From contig NC_089762.1 of assembly GCF_040412425.1 (NCBI RefSeq), positions 20,767,147-20,831,146 on the forward strand: DNA of 64,000 bases. Direction: 5' to 3'. A program made the translations under genes and the position numbers. Below are positions 59,395 through 64,000 of this stretch, piece after piece (positions within the stretch are counted from its first letter, which is position 1; every line of letters begins with the position of its first letter). The notes under the pieces were generated by a model. It had not been told where the DNA came from, made no database searches, and saw only the letters and a list, made by a program, of their open reading frames with translations. Source of the DNA: Macrobrachium rosenbergii (taxonomy: Eukaryota > Arthropoda > Malacostraca > Decapoda > Palaemonidae).

Positions 59395-60680
59395 TCTCCC
59401 ACTAGTAGATGCTATAAACGGACCCAGCGTATAGCAGTCTTCGTATAATGTTTGGACTCGTTTTAGACAGTGAGAGGTAAATACTGACTTGTTTCTCCAG
59501 AAGGTCGTGTCCAAGATACTCTGCCGGGACCTGTTCTGTTTAAGTGCTACAGAGGTTGCAACTGCCCTGAACTCGTGCGTCTTTACTTTCAGAATCTTAT
59601 GTCCAACTTGCTACCTTTCATATGAGCTTCTTTTATCAACTGCCTGATAAAATAAGACAGAGCATTCTTCGATACCTGTACAGAGAGCTTTTGACTGAGC
59701 ACCAAAGCCCTTCTGAATTCCTTCTTAAGTCCTTTGTCCTGTCAGGTAGTGCCTTAGAGCCCTTACCTGGAATAGGACTTTCTCTCTCTTCTCCCCTGTA
59801 ATGTCCGTTAGATTCGGAATCTCGAACGTTCTGTGTCAGGGTTGTGATGAGTATTCATTTTTGCAAGGAATCCTAGTTGCAGTGAGCAGATTGCCTTGTC
59901 TTGTCTAAAGTCCATATTCTCGCTGAGAGCATGTATCTCACTAACTCTTTTCGCTGTGGCCAAACTGAAGAAGAAAAAGAGTTTTCATGGTGAGGTCCTC
60001 TTAAAAATGTTCTCTGTCAGGGATTGAGCTTACTCCCCATGAGGAACCTATGGACCACGTCTAGGTTCCATGCTGGTGAGTTCTGTACTCTCTCCTTAGC
60101 AGTTTCGAAGAATCTGAGTAGGTCCTGGAGATTCTTATTGTTTTACAGGTTCAAGTTTTTATGTCTAAAAACTGCTGCCAGCATGCTCCTATAACCCTTA
60201 ATGGTAGAAAAAATTAAGTTTCCTCTTACAGTGTAGAAGGAAGTCCACAATTAGAGTTACAGAGGTACTGGAAGAGGACACATGGTTGCTCTTGCACCAT
60301 CCTCTAAATATCTCCCACTTGGATTTGTATATTTTCATGGTGGATGACCTCCTTACTCTTTCTATAGCACCAGCCGCCTCTTTCGAAAAAACCTGTAGCT
60401 CTTGTAAGTTTTTTGATAGTCTGAAGGCAGTTACTTGTAGTGCTTGGGGGTTTTGGTGATATCTTTCCAAGTGAGGTTGTTTGAGTAGACCTACTCTCTG
60501 AGGTAGGCTCCTCGGGATGTCCACTATCCATTCCAGAACCTCTGTGAAACAATCTTTTGTCGGCCAGTAAAGGGCCACAATGATCAATCTGGTACCCTCG
60601 TGTGAAACAAATTTTTGCAGTACCCTGTGTATTATCTTGAAAGAGGGAAATGCATACACGTCCAAGTTGGACCAGTCCAC
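59395..60680 (-). pseudogene. DIRS copy 4 tyrosine recombinase
   Basis: Degenerate relative of the copy 2 recombinase. The N-terminal part (60198-60680) reads through the connection region: L-L-K-Q-P-H-L-E-R-Y-H-Q-N and M-K-I-Y-K-S-K-W-E-I-F-R-G-W. It is continuous with the preceding region, showing that copy 2 lost frame by its 31-bp duplication. The catalytic half (59400-60190) is recognisable only at the DNA level and is full of stops. Confidence 0.75.
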
Positions 60681-62970
60681 CAGGAACGCAGCGTCTATGT
60701 ATACAGCCCGGGATCTGGTACGGGAGAGCAGTAAGTTTCCAGCCTCTTCGTTTTGCGCTGTGGCGAAGAGATCTATGCAAGGACGTCCCCAAAGTCCACA
60801 TGCTACTGCACACGTCCTGATGCAGCGTCCATTCTGTTGAGAGGACTTGATTTCCTGCTCAGAATGTCCGCCCTCACATTTTTTCTCTCCTTGGATAAAG
60901 CGGGTTACTAGTTTGACATTCTTCTCTTTTGCCCAGAGAAGAGGTTCTCTTGTTGTCTCGTATAGAGACCTGGAGTGAGTGCCCCTTTATTTGCTGATGT
61001 AGGCCAACGCTGCCGTGTTGTCGGTGTTGACCTGCACCTCTCTGTTCCCCACTGTGTTCGAACTCCCTGAGAGCTAGAAGGATTGCAGTTAGTTCCTTCT
61101 AATTGATGTTTAACTTCTCCTGCTCTCTGGTCCAGGAGCCAGAGACTTGTTATTTCCCTAGTGTTGCTCCCCATACTGAGTCCGACGCGTCGGAAAACAA
61201 CACTAGGTCTGGGTTCCTCTAATATAGAGAAGGGACCTCCTGGAGCTTGACGGGGTCATTCCACCACTGTAAATACGGCCTTATTGGTTCCGAAATGGGG
61301 ATGCACTTGGTCTCCAGTTCTATTTCCTTGTCCCAGTTCTGATTTAGATGAAACTGTAACGGGCATAGAATTAACCTCCCAAAGGAGACAAACCGTTCCA
61401 GCGAGGAAAGGGTCCCCAGCAGACTCATCCATTCCTTCGCTAAGCATGTCTGTCTCTTTATAAAGTCCTGAAATTTTCTTAAGGCTTGTCCCGTCCTTGC
61501 AATAGACGGAAAAGCCCGAAAATCTTGACTCTGAATCTTCATCCTAAGGTATAGAACCTCTTGGGATGGGATCAGCTGAGATTTCTATCTGTTTATCAGT
61601 AGACCTAATTCCTTCTATACCTAAATCGTGGTCTGAAGATCCTCCAGGCAGAGTGTGTGGGAAGGAGCTCTGAGGAGCCAGTCATCTAAGTACAAGGAGA
61701 TTCTGATGTTTCTCGTGTGAAGAAAAACCTCCTACATTGGCAATCATCCTTGTGAAAATCTTTGTTAGACGCTTGATGCCAGTGCATCTTGCGTCCTGAG
61801 CTACCTCCACGTCTTGGCTTCCAATATCTTGAAGCCTGACGTCCTGACGTCCAATGCCTTGATGCTTGACGTCTTGGGTTCATTGACGCTTGTCGTCATG
61901 GTGTTTCACTCCTAGATGCTTGACGCCACTGCATCCAGCGTCTAGAGTTTCATTCACTACGTTCAGCGTCTTAAACTTCTGGACGTCTAGAAGCTTTAGT
62001 TGGACGTCTATTATCCTTCTTCTCTTTGCCTGGTTGTCACGCTTGTACCAGGGAAGACAAAGTTTGCTGCATATTTTGTAGTAAAGCTATATGCGGGGCT
62101 TCCTGCTGTTGGGGACAGGTTGGGGAAGCCTCAACTACGGCAATTATTTCCTCCTCATCGTCAATAATGGATCGTGGAGAGGGTTCAGCAGACGAGTACC
62201 AATCCGAAGGAGGAAGAGGAGGATGTACGGAAGGCAGCACAGAGTCCGCCACGCTCTTGCAGCCTGGTATCCTGACTGAACAGGACTGTCTACGTTTGTT
62301 CTTAGTAGGAGAGCTACCCTTGGGGCTGGAAGGGAAGAGCTCCGGGCTGCTCCAGTGGCTACAACCTGGAGTCTATGAAGTTTTATCATGACGTCCCTCA
62401 ATATTGGGTAACTTGCTCTTGAGAGGTCTCGACTCCAGAGCCAGACGTCATCCCCGTCTGCTTAGGCTGAAACAAAGAGACCGAAACTGGAAAACCTTTT
62501 CCGTGGACGAACTTCAGAAAATTCTTGGAGTTCGGGTGCATGGGGATGTAAAAATACGCATCCTGGAGGTCCAGTGAGGCCATCCAGTCATGCTGTCCGA
62601 CAGCTGCTAGAACCGATTTTGTCGTTTCCATAGCGACCTTTGTTTATTGCACAGAAAAGTTGAGTGCAATCACGTCTAGCACCGGTCTCTAACCCCCAAA
62701 GCATTTGGGGATCAGGAATAACCGAATGTAGAATCCTGGGGAATTCGGATCTTGAACTCTCTGTCTGGTTTCCTTTTGCAACATCATAGACACTTGTTGC
62801 TATAAAGCCTTTGCCTTTGTTCTGTTGTTGCATTTGGCAGAAAAGTCTAATTGTCTTGTTACTATAGGGGGCCTCCTCAGGCTGGACAGTCTGGCTCCTA
62901 CCGCAGTCTGCAGGAGAAGAAAGGCAGGTCCTCTTTCTTCCCTGTGTAGAGCCTCTTCTCGTTGCCATTC
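60681..62970 (-). pseudogene. DIRS copy 4 reverse transcriptase-RNase H, split by a gag insertion
   Basis: The upstream half (62460-62970) has V-L-A-A-V-G-Q-H-D-W and motif A S-L-D-L-Q-D-A-Y-F-Y-I-P at about 62530-62600. It then stops at the 61761-62459 insertion. The downstream half contains Y-L-D-D-W at 61678-61692 (intact, unlike copy 2), the thumb L-L-G-T-L-S-S-L-E-R-F near 61400, and RNase H traces to about 60750. Frameshifts throughout. Confidence 0.78.
61761..62459 (-). other. Ectopic gag fragment inserted in DIRS copy 4 reverse transcriptase
   Basis: In the minus direction this segment reads S-R-P-L-K-S, C-S-H-W-S-S-P-E, the W-Y-S-S-A-E-P-S-P region, L-S-S-L-V-Q-A and then the ~30-bp repeats (61765-62010). 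That is collinear with copy 2 gag (27680 to 26630) with a deletion. It replaces about 14 bp of RT that copy 2 has between GTGAAAAC and TTAGGCCGAAACAAAGAG (24987-25023). Confidence 0.8.
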
Positions 62971-63195
62971 ATCTACCCGCCCTAGAGGAACCTCTATTGG
63001 AGGGCCGACCACGAAAGAGCTGAGATACCTGAAACACAGGAGCCTCAGCCTTACTCTTTTTAGCGATGAAAGTCGTTGGTAGGACTTTTCTTGCTGTTTT
63101 AGATATTAAATCTTACGTGGTTTTCTGGGCCAAGGATGAAAAGGCCTCTTTACCAAATCTTGAGAGAAGAGGTGAGAGGAAAAAAGGGGTATAAA

Positions 63196-64000
63196 TCAGT
63201 TCTGATTTTGATTGGACGTGACCCCATTAGCCAGGAAAGAGCAAAGATGGGCTCTTTTCTTCAGGATTCCCGCTGAGAAAGATGCAGTAGATTCGTTGGA
63301 ACTATCTCCGAGTCCTTTATCCATACACGACATCAGATATATGAGTTCTTCGGTGTCAGTCGTGTTGAATAATTCCATCTTCCTTCCTGGGAAGGGGCAG
63401 GTATTTCGAGGCCGAACGATTCTCTAGTTTGATACTAAACGCTAGACCTTGAGCTAGTTTGGTTGGAGGGAAAACAAAGGCTGTCTTTCATTGTTTCTCC
63501 TTCGAAAGTATCCATTCTTCATAAATGCTGCCCTCTTAGACGCCTTCACAAGAGTAAATTCTGAAGGCGGGGAACGAGGAGCAGTCAGGATAAATTTCTC
63601 TGGAAAAAATTTCCGAAAATAGCTTCATAAGTCTTTTCAAGTCTGATGAAAGCTGATGGCCTTTTATATTGTCTTCGTCGGAAATCTCTACAATAGGATT
63701 CACAGGAGAATGCGGGATATTATCATTCTCTTCTTCCGATTTTCCGAAGACGGAAGTAGCGACGTCTTTCAAAATATCATCTTGACGCCTGGCATCCTGG
63801 CGTCCAGTCTCTTGACGCCTGGCATCCTGGCGTCCAGTCTCTTGACGCCTGGCGTGTTGGCGTCCATTTTCTTGAAGCTTAATGTCTTGGCGTCCAGCTT
63901 AATGACGCCTGACGTCCTGATGTCTAACTTCTCGACACTTGACGTCCTGGCGTCCAGCTTCTCTACGCCTGACGTCCTGGCGTCCAGCTTCTCGACACTC
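63196..64000 (-). pseudogene. DIRS copy 4 gag C-terminal domain and repeat array
   Basis: 63196-63378 reads C-M-D-K-G-L-G-D and G-I-L-K-K-R-A-H-L-C-S-F, the conserved gag domain. 63536-63772 has an acidic linker (S-E-E-E-N-D-N, V-E-I-S-D-E-D). From 63772 the ~30-bp coding repeat runs to the window end. Confidence 0.65.
63772..64000. repeat. Coding minisatellite, ~30-bp unit, DIRS copy 4
   Basis: At least seven units of the CTTGACGCCTGGCATCCTGG type. The first two are identical. The array continues beyond the window. Confidence 0.85.

Larger units (their letters stand above)
58415..64000 (-). mobile_element. DIRS-like retrotransposon, copy 4 (family I, degenerate, runs off the window)
   Basis: The left inverted repeat (58440-58640) and internal complementary region (58655-58750) match copy 2. 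Coding order on the minus strand is as in copy 2, but it has many stops. It holds a ~300-bp tandem duplication at 58830-59390 and a ~700-bp gag fragment inserted in the reverse transcriptase (61761-62459). The gag repeat array reaches the window end, so the 5' part lies outside. Confidence 0.85.

Noticed and set aside
61765..64000. CRISPR-like array at the right edge
   Set aside because: The ~30-bp units are contiguous, degenerate and coding, without unique spacers, and the genome is eukaryotic.

Overview
This is a eukaryotic genomic window, most likely from a decapod crustacean (shrimp, prawn, crayfish or crab). I infer that from the intron-rich host gene, the long (TA)n, (GA)n and (CA)n arrays, a tRNA-like SINE with a 3' body I recognise from decapods, and a dense nest of DIRS, Penelope, LINE, Ty3 and pogo/Tigger elements. 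The species cannot be named from the sequence. I saw no bacterial gene, rRNA, tRNA gene or CRISPR array.

Host gene. One gene spans the window on the minus strand. Seven exons (57118-57236, 50472-50601, 42804-43024, 12718-12823, 11636-11860, 10918-11007, 969-1113) have GT/AG junctions and compatible phases. They read continuously through the N-terminal Ski2-like helicase cassette of activating signal cointegrator 1 complex subunit 3 (ASCC3): motif III (SAT), the FVHARN strand, [24 protein letters not shown], the winged helix and the approach to the first Sec63 domain. Residue choices fit ASCC3 better than its paralogue Brr2/SNRNP200. Both ends of the gene lie outside the window. The intron between 12.8 and 42.8 kb is about 30 kb.

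Mobile content, left to right. 1-337: end of a Penelope-like element with a GIY-YIG domain. 2.5-3.4 kb: Tigger-like transposase remnant (-). 3.65-3.9 kb: SINE. 4.28-9.64 kb: LINE (-) split by a compact DIRS element (6067-9026). 9.6 kb and 13.8-17.7 kb: TA-flanked MITEs with TA and GA microsatellites. 17.7-19.4 kb: pogo-like element. 20.4-21.2 kb: TTAA (piggyBac-like) element. 21.2-21.8 kb: deleted Tigger. 21.84-28.75 kb: near full-length DIRS copy 2. 28.8-31.95 kb: Tigger with a proline-rich repeat tail. 32.5-35.5 kb: internally deleted Ty3/gypsy element. 37.8-40.4 kb: second pogo-like copy carrying a nested piggyBac. 43.2-44.9 kb: Penelope-like element with RT and GIY-YIG. 45.5-47.1 kb: TTAA element with perfect 12-bp terminal repeats. 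48.7-49.1 kb: MITE. 49.2-49.7 kb: tandem repeat. 50.73-57.08 kb: DIRS copy 3, filling about 97% of one intron. 58.4-64.0 kb: DIRS copy 4, running off the edge.

How it fits together. The LINE and all four DIRS copies lie in the sense orientation of the host gene; Penelope, Ty3 and the large Tigger lie antisense. The DIRS elements show the hallmark architecture of inverted terminal repeats plus an internal region complementary to both ends. They carry a Cys-rich gag module with invariant spacing in two families and, in one family, an in-frame decapeptide minisatellite. Every element coding sequence examined carries at least one disabling change, so none looks autonomous as it stands.
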